A stretch of DNA of 64,000 bases from Paenibacillus glycanilyticus (GCF_023715145.1 NZ_JAMBNP010000011.1:124001-188000); one strand, 5' to 3'. Positions 9,957 through 17,691 are shown, counted from the first letter of the stretch. The notes: a model not told the origin generated them from the letters alone. Translations and numbers: made by a program.

Positions 9957-10580
9957 ATGAATAAAAATACGAAGGAAGAAAAACAAGTTATTCATCAATT
10001 AAATAGATACAAGCAAATTCAGGCTAGGATCCAAGTTCTTGATTGTTATCCGATAGGAGCCGGTTTAACGATGAGACGGCTAAATCAGGACGATAAGCTT
10101 CTCGCTTTGCATCAGAGTTTGAGGGGAATGCCAAGTTATAAGTACTTAACTAAACGCGAACAGAAATTGGAAAGAGCGGCAAACGCCTATCTGTCCAAAC
10201 AACGGAATGGTCTTAAAAGTCAGCTTGCCGAGATTCCAAAGGAAACGGAGAACGAAGAGGACGAGATGCTTCTGGCTGAGCTGCGCGGGAAAATCAAGAA
10301 TGTTATTGCCGCACGGGGATACGAGGATACGAGAAATGATTTTGAGGCGGTTCTTGACCGCATAACCGAGCTGCAGGTTCTGCAGGAGGAACTCAGCCAG
10401 ATCGATACCATCCTATTGGCTCTTGAGTGTTATAAACCGAATTTATCCAAACTACTTCGCTTGAGGTATGTTGAGGGGGAGTCGGTTGAAGAAACGATCG
10501 GCCTTCTGGGTATTGTAGAACGAACGTATAAACGTTGGAGAAAGCAGGCCATTGAGCAGTATATTATTCTTTCTGCTTAA
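9957..10580 (+). CDS. ArpU/RinA-like phage late-transcription activator
   Basis: 207-residue basic protein. The C-terminal ~60 residues form a sigma-like HTH (LRLRYVEGESVEETIGLLG, then ERTYKRWRKQAI), typical of ArpU/RinA-type activators that switch on late phage operons. The N-terminal part is helical and charged. Start ATG 9957 has AAAGGAG upstream; an upstream in-frame ATG at 9930 lacks one. Directly after the stop are two copies of GTTGTCCC 12 bases apart, a plausible recognition element. No structural or packaging genes follow, only a holin-like gene, so this looks like part of a decayed prophage. Family assignment is moderate, from the C-terminal pattern and context. Confidence 0.6.
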   Translation: MNKNTKEEKQVIHQLNRYKQIQARIQVLDCYPIGAGLTMRRLNQDDKLLALHQSLRGMPSYKYLTKREQKLERAANAYLSKQRNGLKSQLAEIPKETENEEDEMLLAELRGKIKNVIAARGYEDTRNDFEAVLDRITELQVLQEELSQIDTILLALECYKPNLSKLLRLRYVEGESVEETIGLLGIVERTYKRWRKQAIEQYIILSA

Positions 10581-10581
10581 A

Positions 10582-10644
10582 GTTGTCCCTAAGGTTGTCC
10601 CCTTGAATGTACTGTTTCGGCAAGTTAACCCATGCTAATATGAT
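10582..10644 (+). promoter_or_regulatory. Candidate ArpU-type late promoter
   Basis: Tandem GTTGTCCC at 10582-10589 and 10594-10601, then a TATGAT -10-like element at 10639-10644. They sit right after the ArpU-like gene, where late promoters of such phages often lie. Inference from position and repeat structure. Confidence 0.4.
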
Positions 10645-10672
10645 AGTATCAAACGAAATGTTAACAAGTAGC

Positions 10673-10698
10673 AGCCGCTCTTGAGGGGCGGCTTTTTA
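10673..10698 (+). terminator. Rho-independent terminator
   Basis: Stem AGCCGCTC/GGGCGGCT with loop TTGAG and a run of five T. It lies about 30 bases after the candidate promoter, so a transcript from there would be very short unless it reads through. Confidence 0.7.
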
Positions 10699-10709
10699 CT
10701 TGAATGCCG

Positions 10710-10738
10710 GGCTGCGGAAATGATTCCGCAGCCTTTTA
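10710..10738 (+). terminator. Second rho-independent terminator
   Basis: Perfect stem GGCTGCGGAA/TTCCGCAGCC with loop ATGA followed by TTTTATC. It is placed in tandem with the previous hairpin, upstream of the holin-like gene. Confidence 0.75.
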
Positions 10739-10914
10739 TCGTCGGCTAACATTATCGGATGATAGAGGGAGAGGTTGATACCATATGCGCTAACAAGCTA
10801 TTTTGGCGGAAAATGAAATGGGATTATCGACAAAGCTTTGCGAGAGCGCAAGGCTGTTTTTGTTGTCCTAGGAATTGCGACTATGTCGAATTGATCGATT
10901 GGAGGCGGAACGCA

Positions 10915-11154
10915 ATGGAACAATCAGAAATTCTTCGACTGGCCGCCCTTGTGGCGGCTTTTGTCGGTGTAATTAAAGGTTATGGAGTCAAGGCCAAACA
11001 TAGCTCAGTCATTGCAATTGGCATAGCTGCTATTTTGGTAATGGTACCTTCAGCTGTACGAGATACTGTCGTTAACATTGCTACGATTGGGCTCACCGCA
11101 TCGGGTGCCTACAGCTGCGTTAAAACGAAGAATAGTGGTAAGGATGCAAGCTAA
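10915..11154 (+). CDS. Holin-like small membrane protein
   Basis: 79-residue protein with two hydrophobic helices, about residues 8-24 (LAALVAAFVGVIKGYGV) and 30-60 (SVIAIGIAAILVMVPSAV, VVNIATIGLTASGA), and a short polar tail. This is the size and topology of small phage holins or holin-like proteins, which permeabilise the membrane at lysis. ATG 10915 is chosen because GGAGGCGG lies 5 bases upstream. The open frame extends further upstream, but that part is Cys/Trp-rich, has no ribosome-binding site and looks spurious. No endolysin gene is adjacent. Function is inferred from topology and phage-like neighbours; no motif is decisive. Confidence 0.5.
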   Translation: MEQSEILRLAALVAAFVGVIKGYGVKAKHSSVIAIGIAAILVMVPSAVRDTVVNIATIGLTASGAYSCVKTKNSGKDAS

Positions 11155-11257
11155 AGCAGCCATTGACATAGAGAAGCTTTTTCGAAATATATGCTGCTTA
11201 TTTGGCATGGAGGTTGGATCCAAACCCTATTTCCAAATTATTTTCAACTTGCAATAG

Positions 11258-11293
11258 GAACGTATGTTTGGTATATAATAGGAACAAATGTTC
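11258..11293. promoter_or_regulatory. Two tandem LexA (DinR)-like SOS boxes
   Basis: GAACGTATGTTT at 11258-11269 and GAACAAATGTTC at 11282-11293. The second is a perfect GAAC-N4-GTTC dyad of the Gram-positive LexA consensus and the first has one mismatch. They sit about 90 bases upstream of the 70-residue HTH gene. Confidence 0.6.
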
Positions 11294-11384
11294 TTATTAT
11301 ATAGTCGGCCTATATAGAGCGAAGCGTATCGCTTGTTTTCTGGCATCTTCAAATATGAGGATCAGCTATTATCAGGAGGGTAGT

Positions 11385-11597
11385 GTGATTCGAGTGGTCT
11401 TTACATTTAAAGAAATTCGCTTGGCGAACCAACTGGAGGTTACTGAAGTTGCTGCACGAATAGGTGTATCGGATGATTTGTTATTGGAATACGAGAAGGA
11501 CAGTAGCTTGATTCCATGCAGCATTGCCATGAAATTATGCGCTCTGTATCGTGTACCTACAATCGATCTGATTTATATCGGTAAGCTGCCGCATTAG
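11385..11597 (+). CDS. Small HTH (Xre-like) regulator
   Basis: 70-residue protein that is almost only one helix-turn-helix domain: FKEIRLANQLEVTEVAARIGV, then LLEYEKDSSLIPCSIAMKLCALY. GTG 11385 is chosen because AGGAGGG ends 4 bases upstream; the open frame reaches back to 11202 without another good start. Two LexA-like boxes upstream suggest DNA-damage control, as for accessory genes of prophages and mobile elements. A terminator hairpin overlaps its stop. The target is unknown. The fold assignment is good, the regulation is inferred. Confidence 0.65.
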   Translation: MIRVVFTFKEIRLANQLEVTEVAARIGVSDDLLLEYEKDSSLIPCSIAMKLCALYRVPTIDLIYIGKLPH

Positions 11598-11612
11598 AAT
11601 AGGCAGTTTTTT
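11586..11612 (+). terminator. Terminator of the small HTH gene
   Basis: Stem CTGCC/GGCAG with an 11-base loop containing the stop codon, followed by six T. Short stem, so moderate strength. Confidence 0.55.
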
Positions 11613-11616
11613 ATCT

Positions 11617-11652
11617 CCCCTTTGCTTCAGCGTAATGAAGCAAACGAAGGGG
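11617..11652. other. Long imperfect inverted repeat at island edge
   Basis: CCCCTT-TGCTTCA / TGAAGCA-(AACG)-AAGGGG with a 4-base bulge and a 6-base loop. No T-run on either strand. It lies between the island and the xylA operator and could be a remnant of an element end or an mRNA structure. Confidence 0.35.
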
Positions 11653-11694
11653 AATATTACTCCTGAAAATTTGTTAAAAATATTTTAGATCAAT

Positions 11695-11737
11695 CTTAGT
11701 TTGTTTAATAGACAAACTAAGTTACCCGTGCTATATT
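11695..11737 (+). promoter_or_regulatory. xylA promoter with XylR operator, copy 2
   Basis: The operator at 11695-11721 is identical to the one at 9072-9098. Within it lies a -35-like TAGACA (11709-11714), then a 17-base spacer and -10 TATATT (11732-11737). XylR bound here would cover the -35 element, the normal repression geometry. Confidence 0.8.
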
Positions 11738-11740
11738 ATT

Positions 11741-11754
11741 GGTGAGCGTTTTCA
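11741..11754. promoter_or_regulatory. Candidate cre site (CcpA) for xylAB
   Basis: GGTGAGCGTTTTCA fits the catabolite-responsive element consensus at 13 of 14 positions when read on the minus strand. It lies just after the -10 element, so CcpA bound there would block xylAB when glucose is present. Confidence 0.6.
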
Positions 11755-11820
11755 AAACACATTTAGCTAACGAGCAGATTGAACTTATACTCGTACATTT
11801 TAAAGGAGGATATTCATCTC

Positions 11821-13134
11821 ATGACGTATTTCGCTAACATCGGCAAGATCCAATTCGAAGGCAAAGGCTCCGACAATCCGCTTGCATTCAAACACTACGA
11901 TCCAAAACAAGTGGTTCTGGGCAAAACAATGGAAGAGCATCTTCGCTTCGCTGTTGCTTACTGGCACACTTTTAACGCTAACGGTACTGACCCGTTTGGT
12001 AACGCAACGATGTTCCGCGGCTGGGACAAATTCGATGGTCTTGACCGTTCGAAAGCACGCGTAGAAGCTAACTTCGAATTCCTGGACAAAATCGGCGCGC
12101 CGTTCTATGCATTCCATGATGTGGATATTGCTCCTGAAGGTGCTACGCTGCAAGAATCGAACAAAAACCTCGACGTTATCGTCGCTATGCTGAAAGACCA
12201 ACAACAACAATCCGGCAAAAAATTGCTGTGGAATACGGTTAACATGTTCTCGAACCCGCGTTATGTACATGGCGCTGGCACAACTTGCAACGCTGACGTA
12301 TATGCATACGCTGGCGCGCAACTGAAAAAAGGCCTTGAAGTTGGTAAAGAGCTGGGCGCTGAAAACTATGTATTCTGGGGCGGCCGCGAAGGTTACGAGA
12401 ACCTTCTGAACACGGACATGGGCTTCGAGCTCGACAACCTTGCTCGTCTCTATCACATGGCAATCGCTTATGCAAAAGAAATCGGCTTCGATGCGCAATT
12501 CCTGATCGAGCCTAAGCCAAAAGAGCCAACTAAACACCAATACGATTTCGATGCTGCAACAACAATCGCATTCCTGCAAAAATACGGCCTGAAAGACAAC
12601 TTCAAGCTGAATCTTGAAGCGAACCATGCAACACTGGCTGGTCATACTTTCGAGCATGAAATCCGCACCGCAGCAATCAACGGCATGCTGGGCTCCCTTG
12701 ACGCTAACCAAGGCGACCTGCTGCTCGGCTGGGATACGGACGAATTCCCAACTGACCTGTACTCGACTACGCTGACCATGTTCGAAGTTCTGAAAGCCGG
12801 CGGTCTGACTCGCGGCGGCGTTAACTTCGACGCGAAAGTTCGCCGTGGCTCGTTCGAAGCTGAAGATCTCTTCCTGGCTCACATCGCCGGTATGGATTCC
12901 TTCGCTTGGGGTCTGAAAGCAGCTGCGAAGCTGATTGAAGAAAAAATCTTCGACAACATCGTTGAAGACCGTTACAGCAGCTTCAAATCCGGCATCGGCG
13001 CTGAAGTTGTTGCTGGCAAAGCATCGCTGGCTTCCCTCGAAGCTTATGCCCTGCAAAACAACCCGATCGTTAACAAATCCGGCAAGCAAGAGCGCATGAG
13101 ACTGATGCTCAGCGAAGTTATCTTCAGCGTTTAA
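11821..13134 (+). CDS. xylA: Xylose isomerase
   Basis: Converts D-xylose to D-xylulose in the cytoplasm, the first step of bacterial xylose use; two divalent metal ions are needed. 437 residues, normal for the large-form enzyme. Signature segments: FHDVD at 98-102 with the catalytic His, WGGREGYE at 186-193, and the metal-site region IEPKPKEPTKH near 229-239. The start is ATG 11821, with AAAGGAGG 12 bases upstream; the frame extends 14 codons upstream without support. XylR operator and cre lie directly upstream and xylB follows 37 bases downstream. Codon use is strongly biased, as expected for a highly expressed gene, and this creates a long antisense open frame that is not a gene. Confidence 0.98.
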   Translation: MTYFANIGKIQFEGKGSDNPLAFKHYDPKQVVLGKTMEEHLRFAVAYWHTFNANGTDPFGNATMFRGWDKFDGLDRSKARVEANFEFLDKIGAPFYAFHDVDIAPEGATLQESNKNLDVIVAMLKDQQQQSGKKLLWNTVNMFSNPRYVHGAGTTCNADVYAYAGAQLKKGLEVGKELGAENYVFWGGREGYENLLNTDMGFELDNLARLYHMAIAYAKEIGFDAQFLIEPKPKEPTKHQYDFDAATTIAFLQKYGLKDNFKLNLEANHATLAGHTFEHEIRTAAINGMLGSLDANQGDLLLGWDTDEFPTDLYSTTLTMFEVLKAGGLTRGGVNFDAKVRRGSFEAEDLFLAHIAGMDSFAWGLKAAAKLIEEKIFDNIVEDRYSSFKSGIGAEVVAGKASLASLEAYALQNNPIVNKSGKQERMRLMLSEVIFSV

Positions 13135-13171
13135 TAGCTGAGGATAACCGGATAACGGGAGGATGACGTCA

Positions 13172-14668
13172 ATGAGTTATGTAGTTGGTATAGATTTAGG
13201 CACTAGTGCCGTGAAGGCACTGCTCGTTGACAAGAACGGAACGGTAGCTGCGGAAGCATCCCGCAGCTATCCGCTGTTCCACGAGCATTCCGGCTGGAGC
13301 GAGCAAAAGCCGGAGGACTGGGTTCAAGCTACAATCGAAGCCTTAAATGAAGTTGCTTCGTCGAATGGAATCGCTGCTGAGCAGATCGAAGGCATCAGCT
13401 TCTCCGGTCAAATGCATGGTCTTGTGCTGCTGGATGCAGACAACAAGCCAGTACGCAACGCCATTCTTTGGAATGACACGCGCACGACAGAACAATGCCG
13501 CGAGATCGAGCGCACGCTTGGCGACAAGCTGCTTGGCATTACGCGCAATCCGGCGCTTGAAGGCTTCACGTTGCCGAAAATTTTGTGGGTTCGTCAATAC
13601 GAACCTCAAGCTTTCGAGCAAGCGAAGCTGTTTGTGCTGCCGAAAGATTATGTTCGTTATGCCCTGACAGGCGAGCTGCACATGGACTATTCCGATGCTG
13701 CAGGCACTTTGCTTTTGGATGTTGCGGAAAAAGAATGGAGCAGCGACGTGATTGCCGCGTTTGGCCTTCCGGCTAGCTTCTGTCCGCCGCTAGTAGAATC
13801 GCATGGCCTCGTAGGGACATTGCTGCCTCAGATCGCTGAGCGTACTGGCTTACAAGCTTCGACGAAGGTATTTGCCGGCGGTGCCGACAATGCTTGCGGC
13901 GCGATTGGCGCGGGTATCCTGTCCGAAGGCTTGACGCTGTCGAGTATCGGTACTTCGGGCGTTATTCTCGCTTACGAGAATGACAAGAACAAAGACTTCC
14001 AAGGCAAGGTCCACTTCTTTAACCACGGCAAAGAGAACTCCTTCTATGCGATGGGCGTAACTCTAGCAGCCGGGTACAGCCTGAGCTGGTTCAAGAAAAC
14101 CTTCGCTCCTAACGAATCGTTCGATGAAATGCTGCAAGGGGTAGGCGAAGTAAAACCTGGTGCAGGCGGTCTTCTGTTCACGCCTTACCTCGTTGGCGAG
14201 CGCACGCCACATGCCGATCCGGCTATTCGCGCCAGCTTTATTGGCGTAGACGGCTCGCATGAGCGCATTCACTTTGCCCGTGCCGTGATGGAAGGCATCA
14301 CGTTCTCGCTTAACGAATCCGTTGATCTTTTCCGCAACGTTGGCAAAACGGTCGATAAAGTCGTTTCCATCGGCGGCGGCGCACAAAATCCGGTATGGCT
14401 GCAATTGCAGGCGGATATCTTCAACGCAACGGTTGTTGCGCTTGAGAATGAACAAGGCCCTGGTCTTGGCGCGGCGATGCTGGCCGCTTACGGCTGCGGC
14501 TGGTTCGACAGCCTCGAGGCTTGTGCCGAGCAGTTCGTGAAGCATGCGGCTTCGTACGAGCCTCAGCCTGAAGCGGTTGAGACGTACAAAGGGTTGTTCC
14601 GTATTTACCAGCAAGTTTACGCGCAAACGCGCGGCTTGAACGAAGAGCTTGTTGCTTACCGCGGTTAA
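13172..14668 (+). CDS. xylB: Xylulokinase
   Basis: Phosphorylates D-xylulose to xylulose 5-phosphate with ATP, feeding the pentose phosphate pathway. 498 residues of the FGGY kinase family: N-terminal ATPase signature GIDLGTSAVKALLVD (residues ~6-20), substrate-side segments SFSGQMHGLV and WNDTR, and the second-domain nucleotide site GGGAQNPVW near 400. ATG 13172 is preferred because GGGAGG ends 9 bases before it; the earlier in-frame ATG at 13163 touches that motif. It is co-transcribed with xylA and ends at a strong terminator. Confidence 0.97.
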   Translation: MSYVVGIDLGTSAVKALLVDKNGTVAAEASRSYPLFHEHSGWSEQKPEDWVQATIEALNEVASSNGIAAEQIEGISFSGQMHGLVLLDADNKPVRNAILWNDTRTTEQCREIERTLGDKLLGITRNPALEGFTLPKILWVRQYEPQAFEQAKLFVLPKDYVRYALTGELHMDYSDAAGTLLLDVAEKEWSSDVIAAFGLPASFCPPLVESHGLVGTLLPQIAERTGLQASTKVFAGGADNACGAIGAGILSEGLTLSSIGTSGVILAYENDKNKDFQGKVHFFNHGKENSFYAMGVTLAAGYSLSWFKKTFAPNESFDEMLQGVGEVKPGAGGLLFTPYLVGERTPHADPAIRASFIGVDGSHERIHFARAVMEGITFSLNESVDLFRNVGKTVDKVVSIGGGAQNPVWLQLQADIFNATVVALENEQGPGLGAAMLAAYGCGWFDSLEACAEQFVKHAASYEPQPEAVETYKGLFRIYQQVYAQTRGLNEELVAYRG

Positions 14669-14694
14669 TTTCCGCACCATATAACGCGAGTTGA

Positions 14695-14738
14695 AACCGT
14701 TTCTTCCGGTTAGCCGGGAGGAGCGGTTCTTTTTTTGT
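14695..14738 (+). terminator. xylAB terminator
   Basis: 15-bp stem AACCGTTTCTTCCGG/CCGGGAGGAGCGGTT (four G-T pairs) with loop TTAG, followed by TTCTTTTTTT. Confidence 0.9.
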
Positions 14739-14782
14739 TTGGGCATGTAACTAATAGCTTTAGCCGGTCGTAGCGGGACATT

Positions 14783-15111
14783 TGCAGGCAAAAATCCTGC
14801 TACAGCCCGACATGATGTGCTAGGCAATTGTAGTGTGGGCGAGTAGCAGGCAAAAAGCCTGCTGCAGCCAGTATTGAGGTATTAGGTAGTCTGAGTGTGG
14901 GCAATTAGCAGGTAATAAACCTGCTACAGCCCGGCATTAGGTACTTGGCGGTTGGAGTGTAGGCATGTAGCAGGCAAAAAGCCTGCTACAGCCCGACATG
15001 AGGTACTATCAGGTCGTAGTGTAGGCGATTAGCAGGTGAAAAGCCTGCTACAGCCCAATTGAGGTACTAGCCGGTCGTAGAATGGGCTTGTAGCAGGCAA
15101 AAAGCCTGCTA
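14783..15111. repeat. Six-unit array of 61-62-bp hairpin repeats
   Basis: Six hairpins of the form TAGCAGGC-AAAAA-GCCTGCTA start near 14783, 14844, 14906, 14968, 15030 and 15091, so spacing is 61-62 bases. Each is followed by ACAGCC plus a semi-conserved linker (ATGAGGTACT..GGTCGTAGTGTGGGC). Unit 3 has a compensatory change (AGGT/ACCT) and unit 5 a G-T wobble, so pairing is kept while sequence drifts. Two loose half-units (AGCCCTGCTA) follow to about 15148. Linkers are similar to each other, so this is not a CRISPR. It lies between the xylB and tatA terminators. Function unknown. Confidence 0.85.
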
Positions 15112-15162
15112 CAAGCAAAGACAGCCCTGCTACATACAGCCCTGCTAGAGAATACAGCAAAG

Positions 15163-15200
15163 GAGGCCATACCCAACAGAAAGGGTATGGCCTCTTTATA
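15163..15200. terminator. tatA-side terminator
   Basis: Perfect 12-bp stem GAGGCCATACCC/GGGTATGGCCTC with an 8-base loop. T-rich on the plus side (TTTATATA) and AAA on the other side, so it can act for both strands. It lies just after the tatA stop on the minus strand. Confidence 0.8.
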
Positions 15201-15202
15201 TA

Positions 15203-15388
15203 TTAGGATTTGCTCTCGGAGACGACTTCTTCCTTCGAATCGGATACTAATTCTTTAGCAGACGATTTGAACTCGTGAAGCGTGCGGCCAACCGCCCGGC
15301 CCAGCTCAGGCAGCTTGGAAGGTCCAAAAATAATCAATACCACAACAAGAATCATCATGAGACCCGGGAAACCAACGTTTTGTAACAT
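15203..15388 (-). CDS. tatA: Twin-arginine translocase subunit TatA
   Basis: 61-residue TatA/E-type subunit that forms the pore-like assembly of the Tat pathway, which exports folded proteins. It has a single N-terminal membrane helix (LMMILVVVLIIF, residues ~10-21), the conserved FGPSKLPELGRAVGRTL hinge and amphipathic helix, and a short charged tail. It is the last gene of a minus-strand operon behind a Tat-signal flavoenzyme and a RidA-like gene, with 24 bases to the latter. The matching tatC lies 2.8 kb away on the divergent arm. As in the Bacillus TatAC systems no TatB is present. This placement suggests a substrate-dedicated translocase. Confidence 0.93.
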   Translation of the reverse strand: MLQNVGFPGLMMILVVVLIIFGPSKLPELGRAVGRTLHEFKSSAKELVSDSKEEVVSESKS

Positions 15389-15412
15389 ATGATCATCTCC
15401 ATTCGATTGTTA

Positions 15413-15970
15413 TTAGTCTTGATTATGATTGCTTGGGTAGGCGGCAACGGCTTCGATCTCAATCAGCCAATCGGAGTTTACGAGGCTTGCGACACCAACC
15501 GTCGAACGAGCCGTTTTGGTTGGGTTTTCTTTTGTATTGAAATATTTGGCGTAAGCTTTATTCCATCCTTCAAAATCGAACTTTCCGCTTTTTGCGGCAT
15601 CAGGCGCTATGTACACGCGCAGATAGGTGACGTCCTTCATGGAGAGGCCTTGCTCTTTCAGCTGGGTTTCAATATTTTTCAGGACGCTGAGGCCTTGTTT
15701 CTCGGTATCGCCGTAACGCTCATAGACCGTTTTGCCTTCTTTGTTCACGACCGAAGGTACGGTACCGCTCGTTTCGTAGGTTGCTATGCTCGCCGGCATC
15801 GCTACCGCGCTTGAGATCGCGGACGACGGGCTTCCGTAAAATTCAGGCTCGTGAATCGGGGCTAGCGCGTATTTGCTTGGCGTAACCGCCGCGTATACGC
15901 TGGCTGTCGCAGCAAGACAGGAGATCACAACAGCCCCTGCGATTACTTTCATTTTTCCGGTCATTTTCAT
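15413..15970 (-). CDS. Secreted RidA (YjgF/UK114)-like imine deaminase
   Basis: 185 residues. A signal peptide covers about residues 1-28 (MKMTGKMK, hydrophobic core, SVYAA), followed by a RidA domain. RidA proteins hydrolyse reactive 2-imino acids or enamines to keto acids and ammonia. The key arginine is present in TARSTVGV and the C-terminal glutamate in IEIEAVAAYP; the usual LRVYIAPD strand is also seen. RidA is normally cytosolic, so the signal peptide is unusual. Start ATG 15970 has GGGAGGGG upstream. It lies 19 bases after the amino-acid-oxidase-like gene, whose products would be imino acids, and 24 bases before tatA. The Sec-type signal lacks twin arginines. Activity is inferred from conserved residues. 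Confidence 0.85.
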   Translation of the reverse strand: MKMTGKMKVIAGAVVISCLAATASVYAAVTPSKYALAPIHEPEFYGSPSSAISSAVAMPASIATYETSGTVPSVVNKEGKTVYERYGDTEKQGLSVLKNIETQLKEQGLSMKDVTYLRVYIAPDAAKSGKFDFEGWNKAYAKYFNTKENPTKTARSTVGVASLVNSDWLIEIEAVAAYPSNHNQD

Positions 15971-15989
15971 GATAAGACCCCTCCCGTGG

Positions 15990-17594
15990 TTATTCTTTCA
16001 TGACGCGCTCATGGATGTCCGTGACAACCTCGCGCGCCGATTCAATCCCGCCTGCCATCCAGGCTGTAATGTAGCTGATATGCTCACCGGCCAGATAGAC
16101 GCGGCGGTCGGGCTTGCAGAGGACCGGATAATTGGTCTTGCGTTCGTCCGCCGAGTAGGAAACCCATGCGCCTTCATTGTATTTGATCGTCTTCCAGTTG
16201 ACGGAGAACGAAGATTCGAACTCGTTATAGTACTGCGGGTGGATCTTGCCGCCTTGCGCAAGGGCATGAGCTTCGCGTTCCTTGAAGGACATTGCGCCGA
16301 TCTTATCGGCGTTGGCTCCTTGAGCGTAATAGCCCAGCAAGAGTCCCTTCTTGGCAAAATAATTGGTTGGCGGATAGTAAATGGAGGAGATGTCCATATT
16401 AGTCAGCGTGTTGCCGCCGTAGATTTGGTCGTCTTCCTCCCAGAACCGACGTTTGAATTGAAGGCCAATTTTACCCGCGCTGGCGTATTTCGTATTATTG
16501 ATCGCGTTAGTCATTTCCGGAGACAGATCATGCTTAATATTCTTCAGGACGGTCAGCGGAATCGTACAGATCAGGTAATCGCCTTCGATTTGTTTGGCCT
16601 GCCCGTTCAAGAGATCGGTGTAAGTGACCTGCACCTTGTTGCCGACATGCTTGAATTCGCTCACCTCGGAGTGGAATTTGATCCGGTTGCCAAGCCGCTT
16701 CTCGAACGCCTTCGGAATCGCGTCAATACCGCCTACCGGATGGAACATCATCATTTGCTGATCATAGCTGTATTCGCTTGCGAAGAAGTTGCCGAAGCCT
16801 GAATTAATAATGGCTTTCATGTCGAACGGATCGCGGATAACGCCGGCGTCGAGTCTGGAGCCGGGCTCATCCTTGTAACCGCCGCGGGAAGAGCCTTTAT
16901 AGAACAGATCCGCATCAAGGTTGCCTTCGGAGCGGAGATAAGCGACAATTTTCTCCTTTTCTTCCGCGGTAACCGGCAGATCCAGGCCAGGCTGGTTGAT
17001 GGACTTGGCGAGCAGCTCATTAACGTAACCTCTCACGTCGGCTTTTGCAGCCCGTTTGCGGACGCGGGTGCCGGACAATGCCCCAACGTTCTCATTATAA
17101 TAGTAGGCACTTTCATTCACGTTATTGAATGGCTCCATCGCGATGCCAAACTCGCGGCAGTAGTCCATCGTAACGTGGAACTGAGGGATGCGCATCGGCC
17201 CCGCATTGAGGTACATGCCGTCATCGAAGCGCGCAACCTGCTTTTGTCCGCCGATCTCGGTTACCGTCGTGCCGCGGCGTACGGACCAGTTCCGGCCGCC
17301 GGAACGGGCTCGCGCTTCCAGAATCGTACAATCATAACCCGCCTTGCCAAGCTCGTAAGCAGCTGTCAGGCCGGCGACGCCTGCACCAAGGATAACGATT
17401 TTTTTGCCTGAACGGTTCGTACCTTTCAGATCCCAGCTGGATGGCGGCTCATACTCCGCTGCTTTAAGCGTCTCCGGCGTAAATAACCCCATCGTCCCCA
17501 TTACACTAAACACAGCGGCTGCTCCGCCAATTTTGCCGACTGTCGTCAGAAATTGTCTGCGTGACAGTTCATTGGGAGTTTCTTTCGTTTCCAT
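15990..17594 (-). CDS. Tat-exported flavin amine/L-amino-acid oxidase
   Basis: 534-residue FAD enzyme of the flavin monoamine oxidase/L-amino-acid oxidase family. Such enzymes oxidise amines or amino acids with oxygen to imines and H2O2; the imine hydrolyses to release ammonia. A twin-arginine signal is at residues 11-30 (SRRQFLTTVGKIGG), the FAD-binding site GAGVAGLTAAYELG at ~70-83, and the LAAO-type LNAGPMRIP segment near 135. The C-terminal FAD segment VYLAGEHISY...GWMAGGIESA-like (here AWMAGGIES) is also present. ATG 17594 is chosen for its AAGGAG ribosome-binding site and because it places the RR motif correctly; the frame runs 75 codons further upstream. First gene of the oxidase-ridA-tatA operon. 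A GlnR/TnrA box lies about 50 bases before a plausible start site, which suggests induction under nitrogen limitation. Substrate unknown. Confidence 0.88.
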   Translation of the reverse strand: METKETPNELSRRQFLTTVGKIGGAAAVFSVMGTMGLFTPETLKAAEYEPPSSWDLKGTNRSGKKIVILGAGVAGLTAAYELGKAGYDCTILEARARSGGRNWSVRRGTTVTEIGGQKQVARFDDGMYLNAGPMRIPQFHVTMDYCREFGIAMEPFNNVNESAYYYNENVGALSGTRVRKRAAKADVRGYVNELLAKSINQPGLDLPVTAEEKEKIVAYLRSEGNLDADLFYKGSSRGGYKDEPGSRLDAGVIRDPFDMKAIINSGFGNFFASEYSYDQQMMMFHPVGGIDAIPKAFEKRLGNRIKFHSEVSEFKHVGNKVQVTYTDLLNGQAKQIEGDYLICTIPLTVLKNIKHDLSPEMTNAINNTKYASAGKIGLQFKRRFWEEDDQIYGGNTLTNMDISSIYYPPTNYFAKKGLLLGYYAQGANADKIGAMSFKEREAHALAQGGKIHPQYYNEFESSFSVNWKTIKYNEGAWVSYSADERKTNYPVLCKPDRRVYLAGEHISYITAWMAGGIESAREVVTDIHERVMKE

Positions 17595-17638
17595 GCCATT
17601 CAGCTCCTTCGCTTGATCGTTTGCCCGTCTCGGAAAGA

Positions 17639-17691
17639 AATGTAGCATGGTTTTTCTGCTCGTCGCCAACATTTTGTCAGGAAGTCTAACA
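17639..17691 (-). promoter_or_regulatory. GlnR/TnrA box and promoter of the oxidase operon
   Basis: TGTCA-GGAAGTC-TAACA at 17675-17691 is a perfect TGTNA-N7-TNACA site. A -10-like TACATT (minus strand, 17639-17644) puts the box centre about 51 bases upstream of the expected start. This is the distance at which TnrA/GlnR is known to activate. Transcription start inferred. Confidence 0.7.

Noticed and set aside
10759..10914. N-terminal extension of the holin-like frame
   Set aside because: Cys/Trp-rich stretch without start signal; a strong ribosome-binding site marks ATG 10915.
11800..13089. 429-codon open frame antisense to xylA
   Set aside because: Exact shadow of the strongly codon-biased xylA; Cys/Phe/Arg-rich, no ribosome-binding site, no domain.
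14783..15148. CRISPR-like repeat array
   Set aside because: Linkers between repeats are similar to each other, repeats are self-complementary hairpins that vary, and no cas gene is present.
15873..16802. 309-codon open frame antisense to the flavin oxidase and RidA genes
   Set aside because: Shadow of two recognised genes with no motif of its own.
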